64,000 bases of DNA from Maratus speciosus (GCA_963932465.1 OZ010789.1:594653581-594717580), one strand, 5' to 3'; counted from the stretch's first letter, positions 1 through 12,098 are shown. The notes: generated by a model not told the origin, from the letters alone. Program-made: numbers and translations.

Positions 1-458
1 TTTCGATGACAATGTCTTTTTGAAAATAAAAGAAAAATGGTGCATGCTTTGAAAAATGATGAAAATTATGAACCTTTGAAAAGTACACGGGCTGATCCTG
101 ATGTCATTCTCCAAAATAGCTTGCAAGATTTTCTAACAAACAGCACTCTGTGTTTTGTTTTTTTTAAATTATGGATTTACACTTAGACTTTTTTGAAACA
201 GATGCAGTTAATAGGAATAAAAAAGAATCCTACAAGACATGTAAGGCACTAGCGACTTCAGTCAAACTTGTTAATAATGTAGCCGAAAGTTATATAGCAC
301 TCATGGAGGAATACAATAAACTTCATTCAAAAGATAAAGAACAAAAACAGTATTTCAAGGATATGATGATGGCAATCCAAATCATTTCTTTGTTCATATT
401 CTGCTCCAGAAGAACACAAGCTTTTCTTGATAATCCGGTATTAACAAAGGCTATATAG
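1..458 (+). pseudogene. Relic of an uncharacterised arthropod protein family
   Basis: One open frame runs from about 37 to the T-run at 158-165, and a second frame continues from 171 to a stop at 456-458, giving 95 residues. The phrase in the second frame (VKLVNNVAESYIALMEEYN, then KDKEQKQY) resembles the C-terminal region of an uncharacterised family that I recall from arthropod predictions, where it reads roughly as valine-aspartate, AERG, then a long polar helix with EEQ. The frame change at the T-run and the divergent end suggest decay. I cannot name a function. It could also be the 3' exon of a gene lying to the left of the window, but the frame break argues against that. Confidence 0.3.
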
Positions 459-1316
459 AAAATCATACATTTTACTTGCTCGGTACTCCCCACGACTCCA
501 ATATTACGTTACCAGCAGAAGCTATTGCCTCTTGAACTATCCTGATTGAAGTTTTGGAACAACAAGCAACTGGTCAATACCTTTACCTGAAACAATAATG
601 GGTAATCTGCCTACAGTTTCAGATCCGGAAATGTCTTCTAAAATTTTGGAATCCCAGTGAACAGTTAAAAGAACGCTTGCCGAAAACTCTTTTTTTAAGT
701 TTTGGCCTCTGCTTGCTCGTCTTCAGATACGAATATGTCCATTAAGTACGACATTTTACGAATATCAAAAAGTGAAATTCTATAATTTATAAACATTATC
801 TTATAAATTTTTATGCATTTTAGCTATTTCAGATTAAACAATAACGGAGAACTATTTTTCAAGGCGGAATGTTAGATTCTCTACCTTTCACAATGGGGCC
901 AAGTTCAGGTGAAATAGAGTGTAGACATGAAATACTCCTGACTGTGTTCGGACAACAGGTTGTGTAAATATATTGAAACTTGAAACAAAAGACAGTCTTT
1001 ACAGCCTAATATCATAACATGATTTCATTTGGCAATTACTATGGTTTTGTATTAATAATATATTATTAGATTACAAAATATGTCAATTTTAATTTTTTTT
1101 TTTTTAAATTCAAACCTTGGTAGCGACCCCTAAAAAATGTTTTAAAATTTTGAAATTTTTGTGGAGGTCTTTATTTTATACATAGAACAAAATAGAAGGG
1201 TGCCCCATAGAAACTTTAAAAGTTAATTTTTTAAGGACCACCCGTTATGCGTTTTGGCATAGAGAGAAAGAGGCACTCAATAATCCCACATTCTTTCGTG
1301 AAAAATCACATTACAG
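459..1316. other. AT-rich stretch, no gene seen
   Basis: No coding signal. There is a short T-run at about 1088-1104 and a stretch around 1130-1250 with phrases such as GTGGAGGTC and GGTGCCCCATAGAAAC that look like worn interspersed repeat, but I see no ends or duplications that would define an element. Confidence 0.5.
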
Positions 1317-1771
1317 ATGAGGCTATTGGCTGGGATCAGCAAAGGTAGACGTGCGGGCCTGCATATCAATCGGAATGGCACTTTGACGGTCCGGAGTAAT
1401 ACAGACGAGATACCGAGACCTCATGTCGTATTTTATGTTGCCGTAATTAGTGATTTCTTTTTTTCCATGCATGATAATGCCAGACTTTATACAGTTCGTC
1501 TTGTGGAAAACATGCTTGAAGCTAAAATAATGCAGCGTATGGAATGACCAGCATACTCTCTTGACCTAAATCCGATCGAGCATGTTTGGGACATACTCAG
1601 ACGACGCATTGTTGCAAGACCGAGGCCTCCTTTTACTGTCCGGGACATGGAGATTGCAATTCTTGAGCAGTGAAACAGTATTCCCCAAGTCTTATCGATA
1701 ACCTCATCGCATCCATGAAAAACCGGTGTGCAGCTGTTTTAGCTGTTCGAGAAGACCACACGCCATATTAA
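1317..1771 (+). pseudogene. Tc1-type transposase, dead C-terminal half
   Basis: The conceptual translation matches the second half of Tc1-like (IS630-Tc1-mariner) cut-and-paste transposases. HDNARLYTVRLVENML carries the second catalytic Asp, and DLNPIEHVWD carries the final Glu of the DD34E triad. The tail IASMKNRCAAVLAVREDHTPY is the usual C-terminus, ending at a TAA at 1769-1771. The N-terminal DNA-binding half and the first Asp are not recognisable upstream. There are two in-frame stops, TGA at 1545-1547 where the family has Trp before PAYS, and TGA at 1671-1673 where it has Trp before NSIP. A one-base loss at about 1691-1693 changes frame. No terminal inverted repeat was found. It is a dead fragment. 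Confidence 0.88.
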
Positions 1772-2003
1772 AAATCTTGCATCATTTCTAAACAATACTT
1801 TTTTTACGATTTACATGAAACCAAATTGTCGCCCTACACCATCTTTCCATGTTCTTTTCATCTTTTCAAAAAATAAAAGCTCCCTTACCATATTTTTTTT
1901 GTATTGCGCATTGCTATACGTGTACTATCCATTTTATGCCCATACATTGCTGTTTTGCACTGTTCTCTTCACGTTTTTGCTTGCTCCCCTAATTTTTTTG
2001 AGC

Positions 2004-2004
2004 A

Positions 2005-2079
<75 letters not shown>
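2004..2079. repeat. (TA)n microsatellite
   Basis: Two runs of alternating TA, 2004-2036 and 2046-2079, separated by an A-rich interruption. Confidence 0.95.
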
Positions 2080-2080
<1 letters not shown>

Positions 2081-2316
2081 CCATTAATTAAACATAACCT
2101 GCCACCGTCAATTATTATGAATTAAAGCTGTAAGTATTAAAAAAAAAAAAAAAAATATTATAAGAATTATTATGGAAGAAAAATATATATATATATACAT
2201 AATATCCCTAACTATTCCACGATTCCTCAAAGCGGTTCTTTATCTTCAGAAGTCAATATATTTCTCAGGCTAAAATAGTGTTTCTGAAAGGAAGCTTTCT
2301 TGATGCTTTAAACGAT

Positions 2317-2348
<32 letters not shown>

Positions 2349-2629
2349 GTTAGTTTTTTCAGTGGCAAGAAAAATAATGGTTGAATAATTCTTGTAGCAT
2401 TGATTATTTGCAGGGCAAATCTTTAAGCAACTAAAGTGCTTTTTTAATAGGACATCTATATGTGTATCTGTAAAGCGGTTACTGAATACTGAGGTTGGTA
2501 AAGATCGACCTATGCCTGACTGCATTGGCTCAAGCCGTAACAAAAAGCGAATTAAAACAATTCCTGATAAGATATGAATAAATGCCAAACACTTGCATAT
2601 AAAATGGTGTCAGAAGAGAACGTGAGTCA
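2080..2629. other. AT-rich stretch with two A-runs
   Basis: Holds A-runs at about 2139-2155 and 2316-2344 and a short TA run near 2183. The A-runs could be retroelement tails, but no body was recognised beside either. An antisense open frame here reads through the homopolymer and looks spurious. Confidence 0.5.
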
Positions 2630-2631
2630 TA

Positions 2632-2788
2632 CACTATTAAAAATCTGGACCTTTTGCTGCATAATCACTCCACCGCTTTTATACAAAACGGTTACTTGAC
2701 TGTATTATGGAGCTTTCTCATTGGTCAGAATACAGATATTCAAGCGGCGGAGTAACTATACCGCAAATGCTGCAGGTTTTTAACAGTG
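2632..2788. mobile_element. 157-bp TA-flanked MITE
   Basis: Imperfect terminal inverted repeats of roughly 48 bp begin CACTATTAAAAATCTG on the left and, read from the right end, CACTGTTAAAAACCTGC. The element is bounded by TA at 2630-2631 and 2789-2790, the target duplication of Tc1/mariner elements. The interior has no coding capacity. The terminal CACTGTTAAAA recurs at the ends of the 12133-13218 element, so both are probably moved by related transposases. Confidence 0.75.
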
Positions 2789-2790
2789 TA

Positions 2791-3543
2791 GAACTATGCA
2801 AGTTGTTCCAAACGAGACCTGTATTTTGAAAAACTATATTTGAACTATGAATTGATGACGAAACTATATTTGAAAAAAATATTTGTCTACCGCAAAAACA
2901 ATAAAAAAAAATTCAAGGATTCAAATAAGTACTGAAGATGTATTGCAGAAAAATCATTGACAGAATAATATTTTCCCGGAAGAATTCAGGCGATATTTTG
3001 CACTGTACAATGTTATAAAAATTATATCGTATATTTACTAGTGCTTGAGAATATATCGATGAAACTTCTAACTGTTAAACGCTTTCAGAAGAAGAATTCT
3101 GTTATAGTTTGCGTCGCATTGTCAAAGAATGGAATATTGCATAAGAAATTAATCCACAAAAAGATAAAATTCGATAAAAACATTACAGACTGAACATATC
3201 GGATATATATTTATTGCCTCAAGCTGACATAATTTTATTCCAAAACGAAATGGATCATTCAGCAAGATTTTGTACCTTTGCACCGAGCCAAATCAACAGA
3301 AGCATGACACCACGCCGATTGCCCGAAGTTAATCATGGAAGATATTTGACCACTTCATTTACTTGATCTAATTCTTTAGACTATTGAATTTGGGTGATTT
3401 TAGAAGCAAGTGCAAATTCTGAACAACACAGAAGTTATGTCTCTCGGAAAATTATGAATGTGTCAGATTAAATCTTAAAATGATTCGTACCGCAAACTGC
3501 CAATGGCTTAAAAGTTTATCTTCGATAACACAATCCTACTATG
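2791..3543. other. AT-rich stretch, nothing recognised
   Basis: No open frame, repeat end or RNA structure that I can support. Confidence 0.5.
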
Positions 3544-3755
3544 GTTGTGTTTTTTAACTTTTAATAGTTGATTTTTATGTTCGATTTTTATTACCCTTTT
3601 TTTTTAACCGTTACGTCAAGATTTTTCTCAAATCTTAAATTTCCAATGTTAAAAGTTAAAAATTGCGGAAATCTCATACTAAAATATAAAGGAGATCGTT
3701 GTGTTTTTTTTTTTTTTTTTTTTGTTTTTTTTTTTTGATAAATGATTTTTAAGTA

Positions 3756-3933
3756 TTAACATACATAAGATACAAATAAATGTAAGCACATTGCTTAAAG
3801 GTGCGTCAAATATAATAAAATCGTTTAACAACACATTAAAGTCATTTTTAAAGGATGTTTTTAAAGTATTTTCTTATATTCGACTCACCTTTAAGCAATG
3901 TATTTACATTTATTTGTATCTTATATATGTTAA
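3756..3933. repeat. Palindrome with 52-bp arms
   Basis: The left arm 3756-3807 and right arm 3882-3933 are nearly perfect reverse complements. Both carry AAGATACAAATAAATGTAA and CATTGCTTAAAGGTG. The loop is 74 nt. It lies within the AT-rich repeat described at 3544-6271 and may be a small inverted-repeat element in its own right. Confidence 0.8.
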
Positions 3934-4152
3934 TTATTAATCAAGGTGAATTTTGCACTGAAATTTTAACTTTTTATTGGATATTTATGTATTTTTTAGA
4001 GCTGAATCCGAAAACGATTTTTATTTTTAACCATCATGTCAGGATTTTTTGCGAATCATAAATTTCAAAGTTACAAAATAGCAAAAATCTGATACTATAA
4101 AATAGAAGAGAAGGTTTTCGTTTTTTAACTTTCATAATTGATTTGTACTTTT

Positions 4153-5912
4153 AGGTAGCTTTCATTACAAAAAGCTACCTATTGCAGCCGTTCGGAGGAA
4201 AGCGATTTCAAAAAATTTTAATATATTTTCATCGATCATGACCACCAGACCCCGAAACCACCCTCCGTTCAAAATTTATATATATATATATATCTGACCT
4301 TTGTCATACTGTAACTCTCGAATTTGTGAACCGATTTAGATGTAATTCGGTATGTACATAGTACATACCAATGACTCGACCGAGTTCGTTGGCCAGCTTC
4401 ATCCGCCATTTTGTTTCAAAATGGCGGCTATTTAAAAATTTTTAAGAAATTTTAAATTTGAAATGTGGTACCAAAAAATTGAAAATGGAAAAATATTTTT
4501 TCTTATGTATTTGACCTTTATACAAAGATTCTGGAATAGTTTTTGTTTCGTCTATATCTTAAAAAATAGCTGAGTTATAGCATTTTGAATTTCTACCGTG
4601 GCTGACATTTTGAAACGTCCTGAATTTTGTCACGCGATAAAAGGCGTATTTATGAACCGATTTCAATGTACCTTCGTTTGTACATAGTACATACCAATGT
4701 CTCGACCGAGTTCGTTGGCCAGCTTAATCCGCCATCTTATTTAAAAATGGCAGCCATTTAAATTTTTAAGAAAAAATTCAATTTGAAATGTGGTACCAAA
4801 AAATTGAAAATTGAAAAAAATATTTTTTCCTTATGTATTTGAACTTGATACAAAGATTCTGTAGCAGTTTTTGTTTCGTCTATATCTTAAAAAATGGCTG
4901 AGTTATAGCATTTTGAATTTCTAGCGTGGCTGACATTTTGAAACGCCCTGATATTTGTCACGTGATAACAGGCGTATTTATCAAACGATTTGGATGTTAC
5001 TTGGTCTGTACATAGTACATACAAATATCTCGACCGAGTTCGTAGGCCAGCTTCATCCGCCATCTTGGTTCAAAATGGCGGCCATTTAAAAAAATGTAAA
5101 AAATTTAAAATTTAAAATGAGATACCAAAAATTGGAAAATTAAAAGATTTTTTTCGTATGTATTTGACCTTAATACAAAGATTCCGGAACAGTTTTTGTT
5201 TCGTCTATATCTAAAAAACTGGCTGAGTTATAGCATTTTGAATTTTTATAGTGGCTGACATTTTAAAACGACCTGATTTTTATCACGCGATAACAGGCGT
5301 ATTTATAAACCGATTTGGATGCTACTTGGTCTGTACATAGTACATACCAATGTCTCGACCGAGTTCGTTGGCCAGCTTCATTCGCCATCTTGTTTCAAAA
5401 GGGTTGCCATTTAAAAAAAAATTAAATTAAAAATGTAAAATAAGGTATTAAAAAATTGGAAAATGAAAAAGATTTTTTATGTGTTTGGCCTTGATACAAA
5501 TATTCCGGAGCAGATTTTGTTTCTGAAAATTTGTTCTGTTGTTTATATATTAAAAAATGGTTGAATTATAGCACTTTGAATTTCTAGTATGGCTAACATT
5601 TTGAAACGATCTTGTATTTGTCACGCGATAACACACGTATTCGCTTATTTCCATGTAAGAGGGCATGTGGATAGTATACATCAACATCTCAGCCAAACAT
5701 AAGTTACTTTAAATAAAAGCAGCTTGGATAAAGATGACTAATTTCGCGAAATTCTCATTCATAATGATTTAGTATTGATAAAAATTAGTATTGAATCTCC
5801 TATATTCGGTTTCCACTAAATTGAGCTTCGTGTGTTTGAATAATATAAGTTGGCTTTTTTAAAATAAGGAATTTGAATGCTGCCTCTTCCTCCCGGCACT
5901 GGCCGGAAGGAC
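4153..5912 (+). mobile_element. Helentron/DINE-1-like non-autonomous element, copy 1
   Basis: Starts with AGGTAGCTTT facing AAAGCTACCT (a 5' hairpin), then the phrase CAGCCGTTCGGAGG, a TA microsatellite at about 4279-4292, and four units of a roughly 325-bp minisatellite. It closes with a unique 3' part ending in a hairpin around CCGGCACTGGCCGG, after which the two copies diverge at the dinucleotide AC. A 5' subterminal repeat, central tandem array, 3' stem-loop and T-rich insertion site are the plan of DINE-1/Helentron elements, which are mobilised in trans by Rep/helicase proteins. There is no coding sequence. Class assignment is inferred from architecture; a satellite-bearing foldback is the alternative. 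Confidence 0.55.
4312..5660 (+). repeat. About 325-bp tandem repeat, four units
   Basis: Each unit has a fixed order: GAACCGATTT, GTACATAGTACATACCAA (itself palindromic), CTCGACCGAGTTCGTTGGCC, then a GCCAT...ATGGC hairpin, an AT-rich part, TTTTTGTTTCGTCTATATC and GAGTTATAGCATTTTGAATT. The hairpins start at about 4403, 4729, 5057 and 5382, giving spacings of 326, 328 and 325 bp. Units diverge by scattered substitutions, and the fourth has lost its right hairpin arm (AAAAGGGTTGCC). Confidence 0.9.
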
Positions 5913-6271
5913 GTTTTAGCAATGAATCTGAAAATGAGCTACGTTTTCAACCAGCATGTCAGAATTTTTCGGAAATAGTAAATTTCAAATTTCAAAAATA
6001 GCGAATATCTGATATTATAAAGATACTTTTTATTATCTGATACTTTTTTAAATTCAATTTAGTTTTATTTAATTCAATTTTTGGCTCATACTGTGGATTC
6101 TTAGAGCTAAACAGCTTAGAAGAACCAATGAGGTTGGGGGAAGGGTTCAATTTAACTTTGAAATTTCCGATTTACGAATATTTATGACGTGATGGTTAAA
6201 AATGGAGGTCATTTTCGAATTGATAAAAGATACATAAAAATTAATTATCAAAAGTTAAAAACACAACAATC

Positions 6272-7196
6272 ACATCTATTTTTTGGTATCAGAGTTTCCC
6301 TATTTATTTTTTTACTTTTTAGGTGGACAAAAAAATATTTTCATAACACTAATGCAGAAATCATATTTTCTGACATACATCATCTGGCTACAAACCCTAC
6401 TGTGTAGGATTATCTATAAATCATATTAACCTTAACATATCTCTAAGCAAAAATCTTTCAATCAAAAGACAGGTTTTATTTTTAATTGATTGATCATAAA
6501 TATTTTGCCAATAATTTTTAGAAAAGATAAAACACCTTAACTTTTGTCAGTTTAAATAAAATATAGTTACATAAAATGTAAAATATATAAAAGAAACTAA
6601 AAGAAAAATGTTATTTGAAAATTCTTCGTAAAAATTTGCAGTAAAAAGTTTGGTTAATTTAAATAAATAGTTTAGAAATTTAATATTTTAAATTTTATTA
6701 CAAAATTATTTATTTTTAATTTACAAACAAAAATTCTAAATAACATATAAAAAAAAAAAATAGATTAATTTCCATGTTTTCAAAACTAATATATTATTTG
6801 TTTTATTTAAATGGAAATGTCATAAATCCCAATAATAATTTTAAATGAACATTTTTAATAGTTTATGGACGACATGATTTACTCATTAATAAATACATGA
6901 GAAAAACAACACAAATATAAATCATTTTATAAAACGTTTATTTACAGTAAAGCAGAATATATATTTTTTTACATTAAAATTTATCTCTTTTATTAGCAGT
7001 GTAAACAAAAATAAAATGCGAAAGCAATTTTTATCATAAATTTTAATTTAATGTCTGAACAAGAATAACAACGAAATGTCATTAAAGAAAATAGAAAAAA
7101 AACGGATAAAATAATTATTACATTGTTTTATTTTATTAAATCCTAACTATATTGTAAATAAAATAAAATTAATTAAAACGAATTTGTTTTTCTGTT
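6272..7196. other. Very AT-rich stretch, nothing recognised
   Basis: Mostly A and T with short homopolymers (A-run near 6751). No repeat ends, coding or RNA features seen. Confidence 0.5.
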
Positions 7197-9346
7197 AGGT
7201 AGCTTTCTTTACAAAAAGCTACCTATTACAGCCGTTCGGAGGAAAGCGATTTCAAAACATTTTGGTATATTTTCATCGATCATGACCCCCAGACCCCGAA
7301 ACCACTCTCCGTTCAAAATTTATATATATATATATATATATGACCTATGTCACACTGTCACTCTCGTATTTATGAACCGATTTGGATGTAATTCGGTGTG
7401 TACATAGTACATACCAATGTCTCGACCAAGTTCGTTGGCCAGCTTCATCCGCCATTTTGTTTCAAAATGGCGGCCATTTAAAAATTTTCAAAAAATTTAA
7501 AATGTGAAATGTGGTACCAAAAAATTGAAAATGGAAAAATATTTTTTTCTTATGTATTTGAACTTTATACAAAGACTCCGCAGCAGTTTTTGTTTTGTCT
7601 ATATCTTAAAAAATGGCTGAGTTGTAACATTTTGAATTTCTAGCGAAACTAACTATTTGAAACGTCGTTAATTTTGTCACGCGATAAAAGGCGTATTTAT
7701 GAACCGATTTGTATGTAACTTCGTTTATACATAGTACAGACCAATGTCTCGACCGAGTTCGTTGGCCAGCTTCATCCGCCATTTTGTTTAAAAATGGCGG
7801 CCATTTAAAATTTTAAGAAAAATTTAAATTTGAAATGTGGTACCAAAAATTTGAAAATTGAAAATATATTTTTTTCTTATGTGTTTGACCTCAATGAAAA
7901 GATTCGAGAGCAGTTTTTGTTTCGTCTATACCTTAAAAAATGGCTGAGTTATAGCATTTTGAATTTCTAGTGTGGCTGACATTTTGAAACGCCCTGATTT
8001 TTGCCATGTGATAACAGACGTATTTATGAACCGATTTGGATGTACCTTGGTGTGTATATAGTACATACAAATAACTCAACCGAGTTCGTTGGCCAGCTTC
8101 ATCCGCCATCTTGTTTCAAAATGGCGGCCATTTAAATTTTTTTTAATTAAATTTAAAATGAGATACCAAAAAATTGAAAAATGAAAAAGAGTTTTTTCGT
8201 ATGTGTTTGACCTTAATACAAAGATTCCGGAACAGGTTTTGTTTCGTCTATATCTAAAAAAATGGCTGAGTTATAACATTTTGAATTTCTATTGTGGCTA
8301 ACATTTTAAAACGACCTGATTTTTGTCACGCGATAACAAGCGTATTTATGAACCGATTTGAATGTAACTTGGTCTGTACTAATGTCTCGACCGAGTTCGT
8401 TGGCCAGCTACATTCGCCATCTTGTTTCAAAAGGGTTGCCATTTTTTAAAAAAAATGTAATTTAAAATTTAAAATGAGGTATTAAAAAATTGGAAAATGA
8501 AAAAGATTTTTTTTAAGTGTTTAGCCTTGATACAAAGATTCTGGAGCAGTTTTTGTTTCTGAAAATTTGTTCTTTTGTTTATATCTTAAAAAGTGGTTGA
8601 ATTATAGCACTTTGAATTTCTATCATGGCTAACACTTTGAAACGATCTTGTATTTGTCTCGCGATACCACACGTATTCGCCTATTTCGATGGAAGAAGGC
8701 ATGTGGATAGTATACATCAATATCTCGACCAATTTCGCTGGCCAGCTTCATCAGCCATCTTGTTTCAAAATGGCGGCCATTAAATTAAAAAATATATATA
8801 TTTAAAGTGCGGTGCAAAAAAATTAGAAATTGAAAAAGGTTTCTTTCTTAAGTATTTGACCTTGATATAAGGATTCAGCAGCATTTTTTGTTTCTCTTTA
8901 TCTTAAAAAATGTCTCAGATATAGCAGTTTCAATTTCTAACGTGGGTGACATTTTGAAAAATCTGATTTTTTGCCTGCGACAGCACTCGTATATATCAAC
9001 CGATTCCGATAAGAGTGAGCATGTGCACAACAATTACTAAGGTCTCGACCAAGTTCACTGGTTAACCTCATCCACCATGTTGTCTTAAAATGGCAGGCAC
9101 TTTAAGAAATCGCCGAATTTGGCAGCCAAATATAAGTTACTTTAAATAAAAGCAGCTTGGATAAAGCTGACTAATTTCGCGAAATTCTCATTCATAATGA
9201 TTTAGTATTGATAAAAATTAGTATTGAATCTCCGACATTCGGTTTCCACTTAATTGAGCTTCGTGTGTTTGAATAATATAAATTGGCTTTTTGTAAAATA
9301 AGGAATATGAAAGCTACCTCTTCCTCCCGGCACTGGCAGGAAGGAC
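7197..9346 (+). mobile_element. Helentron/DINE-1-like non-autonomous element, copy 2
   Basis: Same design as the copy at 4153: a 5' AGGTAGCTTT/AAAGCTACCT hairpin, a TA microsatellite at about 7320-7341, a tandem array, the unique 3' part beginning near GCAGCTTGGATAAAG, then GAAAGCTACCT (an inverted copy of the 5' terminus) and a 3' hairpin CTTCCTCCCGGCACTGGCAGG. This copy keeps the 3' match to the 5' end that copy 1 has lost (GAATGCTGCCT there). It carries six hairpin units against four; copy 1 lacks about 400 bp near its end. It has no coding capacity. Confidence 0.55.
7355..9110 (+). repeat. About 325-bp tandem repeat, six units
   Basis: Same unit as in copy 1. Hairpins start at about 7449, 7776, 8103, 8414, 8752 and 9072 (spacings 327, 327, 311, 338, 320). 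Units 1-3 and 5 keep the pairing GCCATYTTG / CAAAATGGC or close to it; unit 4 and unit 6 have degraded arms. Matching units between the two copies resemble each other more than neighbours do, so the array was probably inherited as a block. Confidence 0.88.
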
Positions 9347-12055
9347 TTTTTTTTCTAGAACAGAAAAATTGTTACATTTAGTTAAAAGTTATTTTAAATA
9401 AGGAAATGATTTTTTTTTTATGTTTGTGATTTTGTCAGTTTAGGGATATACTAAATCAGTCATGCACGCAAGCTTAAATCACCATGCTCTGTAAAAAATA
9501 AAATGACGTAGCTTTAGAATTTTTTTTGTTCGTTTCATAAGGCAGTCGTTTTATTACATCTGTTAAAAGCAAGGATTGTTTAAAGATAAACTAATAAAAA
9601 TAAATATAATTTCTTAATAAATAAATAAAAATAATCTAATATAAAATTGCTAATGCTTATTTTTCAGAATTTTTTTCTAATATTTTAAAATAAATTCTGT
9701 TATTTCTATATTTATTCCCACTTGTTTCTGAAATTTAATGAAGGTTTATGTTCAAAATTGTGTTTTTTTGTCTGTTTCTTTTTATATACGTTAATTTATT
9801 ACATATTTACAATTTATACTAAATTTAAAATAATATACATAAAATTTTATATGCATTATTTTCATTTTTAATATTTTTAAATATATGCAGTTAATCATAC
9901 ATCTTAACAGACTAAAATACTTAAAAAATTATTGGTGTGGCGACGTTGAGTTGGCCCATTGGCATCACCAGCTGATATATCGATACACATTTTTTTTTTT
10001 TTTTTCATTTATAAAGATATTCCTGTTCCATACTAGGAATTCTGAAAAAAAAAAAAAAAAAAAAAAAAAAAACTAATTTTACTTTATTCACGAAACGTTT
10101 CTCATTAAATATAACATAAATTTCTATTTAGAATCCGTGGTATGAATTCGTATTTTTTAATAATACAGAAATTTCTGAAGTGCACGCTAATGATCCGGAA
10201 GAGTTAATATAATATACTGCTCTTGAAATACCGGGTTCTATAAACGCTGAAAGTGCTCAAAATTCCGTAAATTATCCTTTTTCAGATTGAAAAGATATTT
10301 AACGAAGATCTTATGTAAAAGAACATTTAAAATGTTAAGTAAACGATGACATGTCTCATTTACTAAACAATTTAATAATATGACAGATTAACTAACTTCT
10401 CATTTACTGTTTCTTTTTTCCAATTTTGCCAAAAGCAATTTAAAACACTTAACATTTAAAAGTGTTTTTTTTTTTTCATATTCATAATAGAATATTTAAC
10501 ATTAAGCATATAGTTTCGTATCAATATAGACAGCACTTAAGGAAATCATCACAAAATTTAAATAGAAATCAGATAACACTAGTTGTTTATTCTCCCACAC
10601 AGTAACTCCTGAGATAAAGTTATATTCTATCCATTAATTTTGTGCGTATGTTTTCGTTGCCTGCTTCATATTAGTTGTAGAGAACAAAAGACGAATAATT
10701 AACTTCTATATGATGCCCAATTAAGGAATAGGAAAGGTTGATTAAATGCTACAGGTTTTACACTTTGAACATAATCACAGGGTTAAGGCACAGAGTGGAC
10801 AAATGTGCTGTACACATATACATGTAGCATATGAGAATAAAGGAAATCGTTGTTTAAACATTACACTGTGCAGAGTACATGAAATAGCTCTCGAAATAAA
10901 ATCGTTCATCAACTTCTGGTGCAGTGAACCCTTTTAAAATTATTGTCTTCCCAAATATATTTAAATTTCTATATATATATACATTACATAACATTTCAAT
11001 AAAACATTACGACATGAAAACGCTTTGGTTGAATTTGAAATTTGGATCTCCCTATTGATGTTTCATGTTTATATTTATGTATTTTTTTTCTTTTTGCGAG
11101 ACATATGTGAAATGCATTACAGAATCAATTTTTCTAGCAGACATATGGTAAGAATATGTAAATGTTTTCATAAATAATAATATTTTATTTCCATTAAGAA
11201 AAACATGCTACAAATGATTACAACTTTCTCAATGCGAAAAGAAAAAAAGACGAAGTATATTTGTATTTTGAGTGCATGAAGATATTTATAGTTGTATAAA
11301 AGACAAGCCATTTGTTTTAGAAATAAAAGTATGGTTTTGACAGACTATTGTTTCAAATTAACAAAAACAAATCTCTGATGTCCATAGAAACATTTTTAGA
11401 ATCATTTTGAGTGTAAATTTCAAGGACCTTTTTTTTATGGCATATTACAAAATAACATGCGCATAAGATACGCCTGAACGTTTATCACTTAATTTTAGAT
11501 TAAATGTACAATTTATTTATATACAAGGTACTTTTTCGGATCATTTATCAATACCTAGTTCCTAATCCGTTAGTTTTATACGCACAGTTCCAACTGCAAA
11601 AAGGATTCGAATGTCGAAATTCATTCCTATAAATAACCATTTACATCCAAATTTTAAAATTAAAAAAAAAAAGTTACGAAAATACGCTTTACATGTTTCC
11701 TGAGATCTCCCTGAGTTCTACAAGTGATTAGAACAATATTTATCTATCCTCTAGCAAGGAAAACAGTAAATTTCCTTTTTTTTTTGCACTACAAAACATA
11801 GTTGTGTACTCTGAATTTTGTAAATTTTCAACATCTTCTAGTATTGAAAGCAAGCTTTCCCATAATGAACTAAACAGGTGAAAAGCATTATGAAAAGATT
11901 TCAAAACAAACGTTCGCGTATTTATGTTTCTGTTTATTCTATCGTTTTCATAAGTTACCAATGAATGTATTAAACAAAGTGAAATCAAATACGTACTTAA
12001 TGTACAAATAAATCTGTTATATATTAAGGATTATTGTATTACTGATTGCAAAATG
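9347..12055. other. 2.7 kb AT-rich stretch, no gene seen
   Basis: Contains a T-run at 9990-10005 and an A-run at 10045-10072 flanking a short unique piece. I see no coding, RNA or mobile-element signal that I can defend. The open frames present are short, AT-driven and without recognisable motifs. Confidence 0.5.
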
Positions 12056-12058
12056 TTT

Positions 12059-12097
<39 letters not shown>

Positions 12098-12098
12098 C
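12056..12098. repeat. T-run followed by (ATT)n microsatellite
   Basis: A T-run at 12056-12070 is followed by about nine ATT repeats to 12098. Confidence 0.95.

Larger units (their letters stand above)
3544..6271. mobile_element. Inverted-repeat element split by a Helentron-like insertion
   Basis: Arms of about 115 bp face each other at 3544-3660 and 6148-6271. Both contain TTGTG, a T-run, AACTTTT and TTGATTTTTATG (or close variants), then TTTAACC with an ACGTC motif. Between them, related direct copies of the same sequence occur at about 4021-4150 and 5930-6030, and a separate palindrome lies at 3756-3933. The Helentron-like element at 4153-5912 sits inside. The flanks of that insertion join into something very like the uninterrupted sequence at 3960-4030. 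No target duplication for the outer element could be fixed. Confidence 0.5.

Noticed and set aside
2265..2588. 107-codon minus-strand open frame
   Set aside because: Runs through a 29-nt homopolymer giving poly-Phe, with no motifs.
4312..9110. Regular spaced repeats that might suggest a CRISPR-like array
   Set aside because: Units are about 325 bp and homologous throughout, without unique spacers, in a eukaryotic transposon setting.
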